A stretch of 62,247 nt of DNA from Fidelibacterota bacterium (GTDB lineage Bacteria > Pseudomonadota > Alphaproteobacteria > Rhodospirillales > Rhodospirillaceae): contig CANJPQ010000024.1 in NCBI GenBank assembly GCA_947476275.1, positions 1 through 62,247 on the forward strand, read 5' to 3'. Shown here piece after piece: positions 1 through 8,595 of this stretch; position 1 is the stretch's first letter, and every line of letters starts with the position of its first letter. The translations under genes and the position numbers were made by a program. The notes under the pieces are model-generated. The model made no database searches. It had not been told where the DNA came from and saw only the letters and a list, made by a program, of their open reading frames with translations.

Positions 1-62
1 AAAAGCGGTTGGATTTGCTCCCATTGCTCGTCATTGAGCCAGAACAAGTTGCTTCTCATCAT
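1..62 (-). CDS. IS5-family transposase, N-terminal fragment running off the left edge
   Basis: Read on the minus strand from an ATG at 62 (or the next in-frame ATG at 59), the sequence gives MRSNLFWLNDEQWEQIQPL, which is the characteristic opening of IS5-family DDE transposases (the MRxNLFWLxDEQW start). Only about 20 residues lie inside the window, so the DDE catalytic core cannot be checked. The gene would be transcribed out of the window to the left. This is recognition from memory of the family's N-terminus; the reading frame itself is plain. Confidence 0.7.
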   Translation of the reverse strand, partial: MMRSNLFWLNDEQWEQIQPL

Positions 63-118
63 CCTCACCCTCGCCATAGACTGAGGGACTCAGAGAATCA
101 TTATCCGATTCAACGCTC
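1..118 (-). mobile_element. IS5-like insertion sequence, one end (right boundary tentative)
   Basis: The transposase start at 62 should sit a few tens of bases inside the IS terminus. Between 63 and 118 there is a GAATC/GATTC inverted pair (96-111) and a possible terminus near 118 (gattcaacgctc, 107-118). The other end is outside the window, so neither the terminal inverted repeat nor a target duplication can be confirmed. The boundary is inference. Confidence 0.4.
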
Positions 119-382
119 AATACTTTACTTTTATTGGGTTTTGACCCTAATATCCGCAACTTCTCCCAACGAATGGATGTTCGACGGAAGACAAACAACG
201 CAAGAGATTGCGCTTTCGAAGTGTCGCGATAAATGTCCGCGGCCGGCGCGGAAAAATGGCGCGAACGGCATCGCTGCACCACCACCACCTAGCTTCGACT
301 CGCATACGGCGCGGCATCTTTTACGTTCGCATAGCGGGCACGGGTTCTTGAGGCACTCATGGTTCGCGTATTCGGACACTAG
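119..382. other. No gene recognised; lower-GC gap between IS end and glycosyltransferase remnant
   Basis: No reading frame here has recognisable protein motifs or a good ribosome-binding site. The first part (about 119-240) is clearly more AT-rich than the rest of the window. A short minus-strand frame (131-379) contains a cysteine cluster but looks like chance. The stretch is probably debris of the rearrangement that brought the IS next to a truncated glycosyltransferase. Confidence 0.4.
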
Positions 383-811
383 CTCCCCCTCCGTGCAATC
401 CTCTTCGCCGCATTCGCACTCGCCACGTTCGTCGCGCTGTTCAGTATCGCGCTTCAGCCCAAACCCACCGCCTATGCCTCGCCCCTGAAATTGTTCGAAT
501 ACATGATTCTGGGACGCGCTGTGGTGGCCCCGAACCGGCCGAATCTGCGGGAAATCCTGTCGGACAACGAAAACGCGTTGCTGTTTGACCCGGGTAACCC
601 GTCGGACTTCAAGCGGGCTCTAACCCGGCTCATTGCCGACCCAGGGTTGCGGGACCGGCTGGGCGGCGCGGCCCGCGCCACGATTCAGAGGCGCAATCTG
701 ACCTGGAACGGGAATGCGGCGCAGATTGTCGGCGCTTTCGAGCGTCCTGGCCCCGCGACTCAACGAAAAGTCGAGCCGAAGTCCTTGAAGGGACTAGGTC
801 TGCGGCCCTAA
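383..811 (+). pseudogene. C-terminal remnant of a family 4 glycosyltransferase
   Basis: The frame is open from just after a TAG at 380-382 to the TAA at 809-811. It reads IALQPKPTAYASPLKLFEYM, then LGRAVVAP and LREILSDNENALLFDPG, followed by a helix rich in Arg and Leu. This is the nucleotide-sugar binding C-terminal part of GT4 (GT-B fold) enzymes, including the conserved Glu of the E-x7-E region. The N-terminal acceptor domain (about 250 residues) is missing and no start codon precedes the homologous part; the first in-frame start, TTG at 491, falls inside a conserved motif. It is therefore a 5'-truncated pseudogene, probably cut by the rearrangement associated with the IS to its left. Confidence 0.72.
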
Positions 812-962
812 AATTGGTTTCAGGACAGGATGGCGCTCTTGGGGGGCTTCCGCAGTCGGGCCAACCGTCTTGATGGGCTTGAGTCGCTACCAATCATTCG
901 CGAACGAGCGTACACCCGTTTCGTTTCGAGCAGGGGCTGGTGGGCCCTGAAGGGTCGTTTTC

Positions 963-2060
963 GTGTCGTCGATGATGAGTAAAGCGCCGGAGAATCTGGG
1001 CCAGGACCGGATTTCTCTGATGGTGATCGAAGACAACGATTACATGCTCGATATTCTGGTCAACAGCCTGAAGCGTATCGGCTTCACGCGCGTCCAGAAG
1101 GCAAAGAACGGCCGGGAAGCAGTCGAATATCTCAAGCTCACCTCGAAGGGCTTTTCGACCGCGGTGGAGCCGATCGACATCGTCGTCTCGGATCTCGTCA
1201 TGTCGCCGGTGAGCGGGCTTCACGTTCTGCAGTGGCTGCGCGACGACAAGCAATCCCCCAATCGTTTCATGCCGTTCATCATGCTCTCGGGCGCAGCCGA
1301 TAAAACCAACGTCGAAGAAACCCGCAACCGTGGCGTGACGGACTTCATGGCGAAGCCGTTCTCCGTCGACAATATATACAAAGTGCTGCAGCGGATCATC
1401 GAGGTGCCGCGCCAGTACATCACGACCCAAAATTATTTCGGCCCTGATCGGCGCCGCTCGAAGGCCGGTCCGCCGAAGGGCATCGAGCGGCGGCGGCCGG
1501 ATGAATCGCACGCCACGGTGGTCTACTCGAAGGATCGGGTGGAGAAGGCGGCCAACGTCGGCAGCGACACCTGGATATTCAAACTGCCGAACTACCTGAA
1601 GCAGAAGATGATGGGCTCCAACGCCCGCCAGCCCTTCACGCTGCCGGAAGACGTGCTCGTCAACGCGGAATCCGCCCTCAAGCGCGAGGCCGAAGGCTTC
1701 CTCGATTGGGCGAAGCAGTATCTCGACCGGTTGTCGAAGCAGGTCGCGCTTGCGAAAGAGTTGTCGGGCGAGCGCAACGGCTACTTCGAGGAAATCAACC
1801 TGATCGGCCATGAATTGCGCGGCCAGGGCGGCACCTTCGGGTATCCTCTGATCACCGTATTCGCCAAGAGTCTCTACGAAGTCACCAAGCCTCCCTGCCG
1901 CCAGGACGACGCCAGCCTTGAGATCGTGCGCGCCCACATCGACACGATGCGCGCTGTGTTACGAGAGAAGATCGGCGGCGAGGGCGGTGAGCTTGGGCAG
2001 CAGTTGTTCAAGGCTCTGAAAATGGCCATCGCTAAGTTTTCGGCAGCACCTGGCGCTTAA
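963..2060 (+). CDS. Response regulator: CheY-like receiver with C-terminal Hpt-like domain
   Basis: The 365-residue protein starts at GTG 963, seven bases after a GAAGGG; ATG at 972 is an alternative. Residues 17-140 are a receiver domain with the acidic pair E23/D24, phospho-acceptor D77 (VVSDLVM), the MLSG switch and the AKPF lysine. A charged linker (about 150-200, rich in Arg and Pro) leads to a helical C-terminal region with H283 in a HELRGQGGTFGYP motif. That resembles the phosphotransfer His of Hpt domains. No DNA-binding output domain is seen. It lies 79 bp before a sensor kinase on the same strand, so the two probably form one phosphorelay. Confidence 0.75.
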   Translation: MSSMMSKAPENLGQDRISLMVIEDNDYMLDILVNSLKRIGFTRVQKAKNGREAVEYLKLTSKGFSTAVEPIDIVVSDLVMSPVSGLHVLQWLRDDKQSPNRFMPFIMLSGAADKTNVEETRNRGVTDFMAKPFSVDNIYKVLQRIIEVPRQYITTQNYFGPDRRRSKAGPPKGIERRRPDESHATVVYSKDRVEKAANVGSDTWIFKLPNYLKQKMMGSNARQPFTLPEDVLVNAESALKREAEGFLDWAKQYLDRLSKQVALAKELSGERNGYFEEINLIGHELRGQGGTFGYPLITVFAKSLYEVTKPPCRQDDASLEIVRAHIDTMRAVLREKIGGEGGELGQQLFKALKMAIAKFSAAPGA

Positions 2061-2139
2061 GAACGCGTCTGCGCGCGGGCGTGGTGTTGCCGCTACGGTT
2101 GTCGCGTGTGTTTTGTTGGGGACAAGGCCGGTATCGGCG

Positions 2140-3906
2140 ATGGCGCGATCCAGCCCACCTGCGAGTCTGGAGAGTTTTTCGTCGCTGCTGCGGCTGCGGC
2201 GGGCGACGCTCATGCTCCTGCTGACCTTCGTGGTCATCGTCGTAGCCGCCGGCTGGTACCACCTCAACGGGCAATATAACGACGCCGTCGACAACGCTTT
2301 CCGAACGGCGCGCTCCACCGCGCTCACCGTAGAATCTCACGCGGCCCGCACCTTCGGCGAGACCTTCAAGGTAATCGCCGGTCTTGGCGACGTGTACCGA
2401 TCGAGTGTTGATCTCGACGTGGTGGACGAGGAGTACCTCCACAACCTGATGGTGGAGAAACTCTCCGGCATGCCCTATGCGTCGAACTTCCTGATCGTCG
2501 ACCCGGATGGCCGCCCGCTTGCGTCGGCCCAGGTCTATCCGGTCGACAAGGCGCTCAACCTATTCGAGAAGACGCCAGCCAGTCCGACCGCAGGGTCCGA
2601 CGATGTCTATGTCGGGAGTCTCTACAGGGGGGAGGGCGAGTACGGCGGCAACGAGCGCTGGTTCCTGCCGGTGGGCATGAAAGTGAGGGGCAGCAAGGGC
2701 GACGTGATCGCGATTGTGATCGGCATCATGAAGCCTTCCTACTTCAGCGCATTCTATGAAAACCTCGACGTTGGCCCGGCGGGCCGCGTAACGATGTGGA
2801 CCGCGGATGGATATCTCGTCGCCTCGATGCTGAACGAGCGTTCACGCATCGGTGACTTCGATCCTGAGATCAAGCAATACGTTTCCACCATGAGTGCGCG
2901 CGTTAAGCCAGGCGCGCCGATGGTGTATGCTGCGCGCATGGGCGGTGTGCGAGAGGTCAACGCTCACGGGCGCTTGGACAACCTGCCGCTCACCGTGTCG
3001 GTCTATCTGAACGGCGACGACTATCTCAACACCTGGCGTCAGACCCGAGACCGCATCATGGCGGGCATTCTGGCTATCATTTTCGCCATGGCGGTCTTCG
3101 CGGTGATCATTCTCAAACAGATCGAGCGGACGCGCGATAACGAGGAAGCGCTGCGCCATGCCAAGGCACTCGCGGAAGACGCCAACGAGGCCAAGAGCCG
3201 TTTTCTCGCGCACATGAGCCATGAGTTCCGCACGCCCCTGAATGCCATCATGGGCTTCTCCGACATCATCAAAGGCAAGGTGATGGGCGACACGATTGCA
3301 CCGGTCTATGTCAGCTATGCCGACCATATCCACCGCTCGGGCGAACACCTGCTCAATATCGTCAACGACATCCTCGACATGGCGAAGGTCGAATCCGGCG
3401 CCCAGCAAATTCAGGCACAGGCGGTCGACGTCGGCGGGGTTGTCACCCGCGCGGTGTCGTTCGTCGAGCAACTGGCGGCACAGTTCGACCTCCACCTGGC
3501 GACAAACATACCGCCGCGGCTGCCGCAGATTCTGGGCGATGAGCGCTTCATCCGCCAAGTGCTGATCAACCTGCTTTCAAATGCGATCAAGTTCTCCGCA
3601 CCGGGCGCCACAGTCCAGATTCGGGCCATCCTCAGCCAGCGTGGCAGCCTGGACATGATGGTGGTCGATCACGGGCCCGGCATCGAACCGATGATACTGA
3701 AGCGCATCGGTGAGCCCTTTCTGCAAGGCAACCCGGCCCTCTCCCGTGTCGGCCAAGGGACGGGCCTGGGTCTGTCGATCTGTAAGCACTACATGGGACT
3801 GCTCGGTGGCGAGTTGGTGATGGAAAGCGAGCTCGGGGCCGGCACGACGGCCATCATGCGCTTTCCGCCTGCGTTGCTGATCGCCGCAACGTCGGCGGTC
3901 GCCTAG
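2140..3906 (+). CDS. Membrane sensor histidine kinase
   Basis: About 588 residues from ATG 2140 (preceded by GGACAAGG); a TTG at 2113 in the same frame is less likely. A first membrane helix (about residues 20-40) is followed by a periplasmic domain of about 260 residues, probably Cache-type, and a second helix (IMAGILAIIFAMAVFAVIIL). The cytoplasmic part carries the HisKA motif HMSHEFRTPLNAI, the N box NLLSNAIKFS, the G1 box DHGPGIEP and the G2 box GQGTGLGLSI. All motifs of an active kinase are intact. The likely partner is the receiver/Hpt-like protein just upstream. The ligand is unknown. Its TAG stop is part of a CTAG that also forms the stop of the convergent phosphatase gene. Confidence 0.85.
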   Translation: MARSSPPASLESFSSLLRLRRATLMLLLTFVVIVVAAGWYHLNGQYNDAVDNAFRTARSTALTVESHAARTFGETFKVIAGLGDVYRSSVDLDVVDEEYLHNLMVEKLSGMPYASNFLIVDPDGRPLASAQVYPVDKALNLFEKTPASPTAGSDDVYVGSLYRGEGEYGGNERWFLPVGMKVRGSKGDVIAIVIGIMKPSYFSAFYENLDVGPAGRVTMWTADGYLVASMLNERSRIGDFDPEIKQYVSTMSARVKPGAPMVYAARMGGVREVNAHGRLDNLPLTVSVYLNGDDYLNTWRQTRDRIMAGILAIIFAMAVFAVIILKQIERTRDNEEALRHAKALAEDANEAKSRFLAHMSHEFRTPLNAIMGFSDIIKGKVMGDTIAPVYVSYADHIHRSGEHLLNIVNDILDMAKVESGAQQIQAQAVDVGGVVTRAVSFVEQLAAQFDLHLATNIPPRLPQILGDERFIRQVLINLLSNAIKFSAPGATVQIRAILSQRGSLDMMVVDHGPGIEPMILKRIGEPFLQGNPALSRVGQGTGLGLSICKHYMGLLGGELVMESELGAGTTAIMRFPPALLIAATSAVA

Positions 3907-4427
3907 CGCCAGCCGTCGCCGTCGCGGTCGAGAGCGAAAGCAATCCCCTCACCGCAATCCGCGCCGCGGCCGATCTGGCGGATCGCCTCGATCATACGGC
4001 CTTCACGGCCCAACGCTTCATCGGCAAGGGCGACCATGAGTGCATTGGGCGTGGCAAAGGGCGAGGCGCTGCGCAGACGGTGCGCGACCGCGTGCTCTTG
4101 GCCCGGCGCGCTGCGCGCGCACGCGAGAATGAATGCCGCCGCCGGGGAGCGGCTGACGCCGGCCCAGCAATGCATCAGCACCGGCGCACTTTCGTCCCAC
4201 GTCGCGCCGAAGGCGAGCAGCCGTTGAATTGAAGCGCCGTCCGGGGGCAAAAGCGGGGGCATGGGCGCCGCGAGGTCGTGGAACAGCATGATCAAACGCT
4301 TGTCCGGGGCGATCGTCGGGCACTGCGGCACGTCGCTGTCGGGGGCCAGAAGGGTGATCACATGAGACGGCGCATGACGTTCGATGAGAGTGTCGAGCTG
4401 GCGCAGTGATCCCACGAGGATCTTCAT
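3903..4427 (-). CDS. Tyrosine/dual-specificity-type phosphatase, last gene of the cobalamin operon
   Basis: The 174-residue protein carries the cysteine phosphatase signature HCWAGVSRS (HCX5RS) in the middle of a compact domain, with an upstream Asp-rich segment that could supply the general acid. Its ATG overlaps the cobS stop by four bases (ATGA), so it is translationally coupled to cobS. Nothing in the protein suggests a signalling role. Its position makes a cobalamin-linked phosphatase, removing the 5'-phosphate from adenosylcobalamin-5'-phosphate or alpha-ribazole phosphate, an attractive inference. No CobC-type (histidine phosphatase) alpha-ribazole phosphatase is seen in the operon. 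The family call is firm; the substrate is a guess. Confidence 0.75.
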   Translation of the reverse strand: MKILVGSLRQLDTLIERHAPSHVITLLAPDSDVPQCPTIAPDKRLIMLFHDLAAPMPPLLPPDGASIQRLLAFGATWDESAPVLMHCWAGVSRSPAAAFILACARSAPGQEHAVAHRLRSASPFATPNALMVALADEALGREGRMIEAIRQIGRGADCGEGIAFALDRDGDGWR

Positions 4428-5188
4428 CGTACGTTATGCACCGCGGCCGCGGCGCCAAGCATAAATCCAAGCTCGAACAGTTGCTCGACCCCGCCGAGGA
4501 TATCGCCGGTCTGCCCGCCGACAAGCCGGCGCGCGGTCAGCGCCAGGGGCTTGGCGAAGATGATACCGCACGTCGCACCAAGGACGGCTGGCACCGTGGC
4601 AACAAACGCCAGCGGCCAGAGCACGAGCATCGCGGCAATGGCGACCTCCTCCCAGCCGACGCGGTCGGGCGTTGGTTTAACTTTCGCCTGCGTGGGATCG
4701 CCAACGTAGGGCAGCAGCGCCATGGGGATGACCGCCGCAAACCGTGCCGCGCCATGACCAAAGACCAGCAACCCCACCGCAATAGGCAGAGGGATCGTGC
4801 TGAGGGCTGCGATCTTGAGGATGAGGGAAAGGACGAGAGCCAGCGCACCGAAAGTCCCGATGCGGCTGTCCTTCATGATAGCAAGCCGCGACGCCGCATC
4901 GTGGCCGCCACCCAGGCCGTCCGCGGTATCCGCAAGACCGTCTTCGTGGAAGGCACCGGTGACCAGAATCGCGACCGTAACCGCGAGCGCCGCTGCAATC
5001 GGTAGCGGCCAAACCTTCGCCGCCAGGAGCATGATACCGCCGCTGATCGCACCCACCAGCTGACCGACCAGAGGGAAGTATCTGGCGCTATGGGAAATCC
5101 ACGCCGCCTCAAACTGCGGCAGGGCCGGTGTGGGTAGGCGCGTGAGGAACTGGATCGCGCAGATAAGAAGGTCGAGCTCGCGGCGCAT
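4424..5188 (-). CDS. cobS: Adenosylcobinamide-GDP ribazoletransferase
   Basis: A 254-residue polytopic membrane protein, the normal CobS length. It opens with LICAIQFLTRLP, continues with FPLVGQLVGAISG and contains the family motif GAFHEDGLADTADGLGGG, whose acidic residues bind metal, then KDSRIGTFG. It joins alpha-ribazole(-phosphate) to adenosylcobinamide-GDP to complete the nucleotide loop at the inner membrane. It follows cobT after one base and overlaps the downstream phosphatase gene by four bases. Confidence 0.95.
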   Translation of the reverse strand: MRRELDLLICAIQFLTRLPTPALPQFEAAWISHSARYFPLVGQLVGAISGGIMLLAAKVWPLPIAAALAVTVAILVTGAFHEDGLADTADGLGGGHDAASRLAIMKDSRIGTFGALALVLSLILKIAALSTIPLPIAVGLLVFGHGAARFAAVIPMALLPYVGDPTQAKVKPTPDRVGWEEVAIAAMLVLWPLAFVATVPAVLGATCGIIFAKPLALTARRLVGGQTGDILGGVEQLFELGFMLGAAAAVHNVR

Positions 5189-5189
5189 T

Positions 5190-6233
5190 TCAGCCTATAT
5201 CCTGGAGCACTTCGTCCAGTGTGGCAACGTCGCTCAGGAGGCGCGCGGCGGCGCGCAGGATCGGCACCGCCAACAGTGCGCCGGTGCCCTCGCCGAGACG
5301 CAATCCCAAATCCAATAAGGGCTCTGCGGCGAGTTCTGCAAGCAGGCGCCCATGCCCCTGTTCTTCCGATGTGTGGGCAAAGAAGCAGTAGGGCCGTACC
5401 TCGGGCACGAGACGGATCGCGGCAAGCGCTGCGGCCGTCGAGATAAAGCCGTCGATCACCACGGCAGCATGCGCCGCGGCGCCGCCGATCACCGCGCCGG
5501 CCATCATGGCGATCTCGCAGCCGCCGAATTCCGACAGCACATCGATCGGATCGCGCGCAGCAGTGCGCGCCGCCGCGCGCTCCAGTACCGCGAGCTTGCG
5601 GGCCAGCCCGGCGTCGTCGTGACCCGCACCGCGGCCGACGCAATGTGCCAGGGGGATATCTGTCAGCCGATGCATCACCAGCGCCGCAGCGGCGGTATTG
5701 CCAATGCCCATCTCGCCGAGCGCAAGAAGGCCGAAGCCCTGCCGCACGGTACGCTCCGCGGTCATGAAGCCTCGAGTCAACGCGGTTTCAGCTTCCGTGC
5801 GGGTCATGGCGGGCGCGCGGGCTGCATTCGCCGTGCCGCGGCGGACATTCAGGTCGGTGAATCCGTCTTCATGGCGCGCACGGCCCAGGATCGGCCGCGC
5901 CACGCCGGCATCGATCACGCGCACCTCGACCCCGACAGCCGCGGCAAAGGCATTCGCGCTCGCCTTGCCGATGAGCATGGTATCGACCATGGCGCCTGTG
6001 ACGGCGGCGGGATAACTGGAGACGCCATCTTCCGTCAGGCCGTGGTCGCCCGCGAAGATCAACAGCACAGCCCGCCCCACGTCCGGCGTCAGCGATCCGC
6101 GCACCGCCGCCAGTTGTACGGCAAGCGCCTCGACGCGACCTAACGCACCGGGCGGCTTGGCAAGCGCGGCCACCCGCGCGGTCGCTCGTGCTTGAAGTTC
6201 CGCATCCAGAGGCGCGACGGCGGGGAATTTCAT
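5190..6233 (-). CDS. cobT: Nicotinate-nucleotide--dimethylbenzimidazole phosphoribosyltransferase
   Basis: A 347-residue protein, typical for CobT. Conserved stretches include KPPGALGRVEALA near residue 26, IFAGDHGLTEDGVSSYP, the GEMGIGNTAAAA motif and FGGCEIAMMAGA. The C-terminal part has the catalytic Glu in the LRLGEGTGA motif. It activates the lower-ligand base to alpha-ribazole-5'-phosphate using nicotinate mononucleotide. Its start overlaps the end of cobQ by four bases. Confidence 0.96.
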   Translation of the reverse strand: MKFPAVAPLDAELQARATARVAALAKPPGALGRVEALAVQLAAVRGSLTPDVGRAVLLIFAGDHGLTEDGVSSYPAAVTGAMVDTMLIGKASANAFAAAVGVEVRVIDAGVARPILGRARHEDGFTDLNVRRGTANAARAPAMTRTEAETALTRGFMTAERTVRQGFGLLALGEMGIGNTAAAALVMHRLTDIPLAHCVGRGAGHDDAGLARKLAVLERAAARTAARDPIDVLSEFGGCEIAMMAGAVIGGAAAHAAVVIDGFISTAAALAAIRLVPEVRPYCFFAHTSEEQGHGRLLAELAAEPLLDLGLRLGEGTGALLAVPILRAAARLLSDVATLDEVLQDIG

Positions 6234-7687
6234 GGCAACCTCACACCGGCCAGAGCTGCGAGCGCCGGGACGTCGAGCGCCTGCTCAAGCGCCGACGCGA
6301 TCTCATCAAGGAGCGCGTCGACGGCGAATTGATGATCGCGAGCGGGCGCGCCGACGCCGAAAATTGCGGCGCGCGCCGCCCCGCTTTGCAGCAGCCCATG
6401 CACATAAGTACCCGCGACCCGACCGTTGCCAGAGGTGGCGCCGTCAGCGCGGCCTTCATCCAAGATCGCGAATGGGCGTGCAAGCGCCGGCCCGGTCGTC
6501 CGGCCGACGTGCATTTCGTAGCCCTGGAACGGCGCACCGCCGTCGCTCAAGCGGCCGGTGACAGGACACAGCACTTTATCCGCCGTCAGCAGCGTCTCAA
6601 GATCGAGATAGCCCAGCCCGTCTGCCGTGGCTGGCGCGCCTTCGATACCGTCCGGATCGGCAATGCGCTTACCGAGCATCTGCAGGCCGCCGCAGATGCC
6701 GAGCACGCGGCCGCCGCGCCGCAGGTGCGCGGCAATGTCGATGTCCCACCCTTGCTGGCGCAGGAAGGCGAGATCGCCCAGCGTCGTCTTGGTGCCGGGG
6801 ATGATCAATACGTCTGTGTCGCCGGGAACCGCCATGCCTGGGGTGACGTACATAAAGGCAAGATGCGGATCGGCGCGCAGCGGGTCGAAGTCGTCGAAGT
6901 TGGCGATGTGCGGCAGAAGTAGCGCCACGACTTTGAAAGTCTTTTTGACCGACTGCGACTCGGCTTGCAGCACCACCGCGTCCTCCGCCGGAAGCCGACG
7001 AGCCGCGGCAAGCCAGGGCACCATGCCGAAGTCGCGCCAACCGGTGCGGCGCACGATCTCGGTACGGCCGTCAACAAACAGCGCCGGATCGCCGCGAAAT
7101 TTGTTGATGATGAATCCATGGATCATGGCGCGATCCGCCGCGTCCAGCACCGCATGTGCACCGACAACGGCGGCGATCACATGGCCGCGGTCGATGTCGC
7201 CCACGAGCGCAACGGGCACATTGGCGGCGCGCGCAAAGCCCATGTTGGCGATGTCGTTGGCGCGCAGATTGATCTCGGCGGGACTACCGGCACCTTCCAC
7301 CAGCACAAGATCGCTTTCCCCCTCAAGACGATGAAAGCTTTCCAGCACCACGTCGAGCAGCGCGCCCTTGTTGCCCTGATAGGTGCTGGCCTGCTGGTTG
7401 CCGAGGCGTTTGCCGCGCACGATCACCTGCGCGCCCACATCGCTTTGTGGCTTCAGCAGCACAGGGTTCATGTCGACCGTGGGCGGCACGCGGCAGGCCA
7501 TGGCCTGCAAGGCCTGGGCGCGGCCGATCTCGCCGCCATCGGCGGTCACGGCGGCGTTGTTGGACATATTTTGCGGCTTGATGGGGCGCACGCGCAGGCC
7601 GCGGTTGGCGAACAGGCGGCACAGGCCCGCAACCAGAATGGACTTGCCGACATCCGAGCCGCAGCCCTGGATCATCAGAGATGCCAT
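6230..7687 (-). CDS. cobQ: Cobyric acid synthase (glutamine-hydrolysing)
   Basis: I place the start at ATG 7687 (MASLMIQGCGSDVGKS), seven bases after a strong GGAGG, although the frame is open further upstream. The 485-residue protein has an N-terminal ATP-binding dethiobiotin-synthetase-like domain (GCGSDVGKS P-loop, IKPQNMSNN) and a C-terminal type 1 glutamine amidotransferase domain with the catalytic Cys in GICGGLQMLG and the late His in GTYVHGLL. It amidates four side chains of adenosylcobyrinic acid a,c-diamide. The start overlaps the end of cobD/cbiB by 13 bases. Confidence 0.95.
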   Translation of the reverse strand: MASLMIQGCGSDVGKSILVAGLCRLFANRGLRVRPIKPQNMSNNAAVTADGGEIGRAQALQAMACRVPPTVDMNPVLLKPQSDVGAQVIVRGKRLGNQQASTYQGNKGALLDVVLESFHRLEGESDLVLVEGAGSPAEINLRANDIANMGFARAANVPVALVGDIDRGHVIAAVVGAHAVLDAADRAMIHGFIINKFRGDPALFVDGRTEIVRRTGWRDFGMVPWLAAARRLPAEDAVVLQAESQSVKKTFKVVALLLPHIANFDDFDPLRADPHLAFMYVTPGMAVPGDTDVLIIPGTKTTLGDLAFLRQQGWDIDIAAHLRRGGRVLGICGGLQMLGKRIADPDGIEGAPATADGLGYLDLETLLTADKVLCPVTGRLSDGGAPFQGYEMHVGRTTGPALARPFAILDEGRADGATSGNGRVAGTYVHGLLQSGAARAAIFGVGAPARDHQFAVDALLDEIASALEQALDVPALAALAGVRLP

Positions 7688-8595
7688 AGCACACCTCCGG
7701 CCAGCAGAAAGATCCATGCTGCGAAGCAAGCGCGGCGATAGATCGCCAGACCACGCGTGAGATCTTCGGGCCGCGGCGCGGGCCCGTCGCCGAAGGTGGG
7801 ACGCACATGCAACGCGCCGTCGTACCGTGCCGGCCCGCCGAGCGTCACCTGAAGCGCCCCAGCCATGGCCGCCTCGGGCCAGCCGGCGTTGGGCGAGGCA
7901 TGCTTGGGCGCATCCCGCAGCATGACGGACCAACCGCCGCCGGTGGCAAGGACGACGAGCCCACCGGCGATGCGGGCCGGAATGTAGTTCAGAATGTCGT
8001 CCGTGCGCGCGGCGGCCCAGCCGAAATCGCGCCAGCGTGGTTCCATGTGGCCGATCATGCTGTCCGCGGTGTTCATGGCTTTGTAGATGAAGAGACCTGG
8101 CAATCCCGCCACCAACAGCCAGAACAGCGGCGCGATCACGCCGTCGTTGAAACTCTCGGCAAGACTTTCCAAGGCGGCAGCAGTGATGCCGCCTTGGTCC
8201 AGATCGGCGGTGTCGCGACCGACGATCAGACCCACGGCCAACCGCGCGGCCGGAAGATCATCCGTGCGCAGCCCGACCGCCACGGCGGCAGCATGATCGT
8301 GCAGGCTGCGTTGCGCCAGTCCCACTGTCGCCGCGATGACCACGGCGATCGCGCCGAGGCGCGCGATCGCCGTGCCTGCGGCACCCACGATCAGCACCAC
8401 GCCAATGACGGTGCAGACCCCAGCGACTTTGCGGCGTCGCCCGGGCCACTCGGTGCGATTGAAAACGCGCTCGGCCGCACCGATCAGACTCCCGATCCAA
8501 ACCACGGGATGCGGCACACGCTTGTGAAGCTGCGCGGGATAGCCAACAGCGGCTTCAAGCGCTGCCGATGTCAGCACCAGCAGGGGGTCAATCAT
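7675..8595 (-). CDS. cobD: Adenosylcobinamide-phosphate synthase (CbiB/CobD)
   Basis: A 306-residue membrane protein. Recognisable motifs are HPVVWIGSLI near the N-terminus, LIVGRDTADLD, the ESLAESFNDGVIAPLFW segment, YKAMNTADSMIGH and RTDDILNYIPARI, ending with SPNAGWPEAAMAGAL. It attaches aminopropanol(-phosphate) to cobyric acid. In Salmonella naming this is CbiB; in alphaproteobacterial naming CobD. Its start overlaps the end of btuD by eight bases. The aminopropanol donor enzyme, cobC, is in the same operon. Confidence 0.95.
   Translation of the reverse strand: MIDPLLVLTSAALEAAVGYPAQLHKRVPHPVVWIGSLIGAAERVFNRTEWPGRRRKVAGVCTVIGVVLIVGAAGTAIARLGAIAVVIAATVGLAQRSLHDHAAAVAVGLRTDDLPAARLAVGLIVGRDTADLDQGGITAAALESLAESFNDGVIAPLFWLLVAGLPGLFIYKAMNTADSMIGHMEPRWRDFGWAAARTDDILNYIPARIAGGLVVLATGGGWSVMLRDAPKHASPNAGWPEAAMAGALQVTLGGPARYDGALHVRPTFGDGPAPRPEDLTRGLAIYRRACFAAWIFLLAGGVLWHL

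Noticed and set aside
131-379. Minus-strand frame with a CPLCERKRC-type cysteine cluster
   Set aside because: No ribosome-binding site, no further family sequence, and the remainder of the frame is low-complexity debris beside an IS end.
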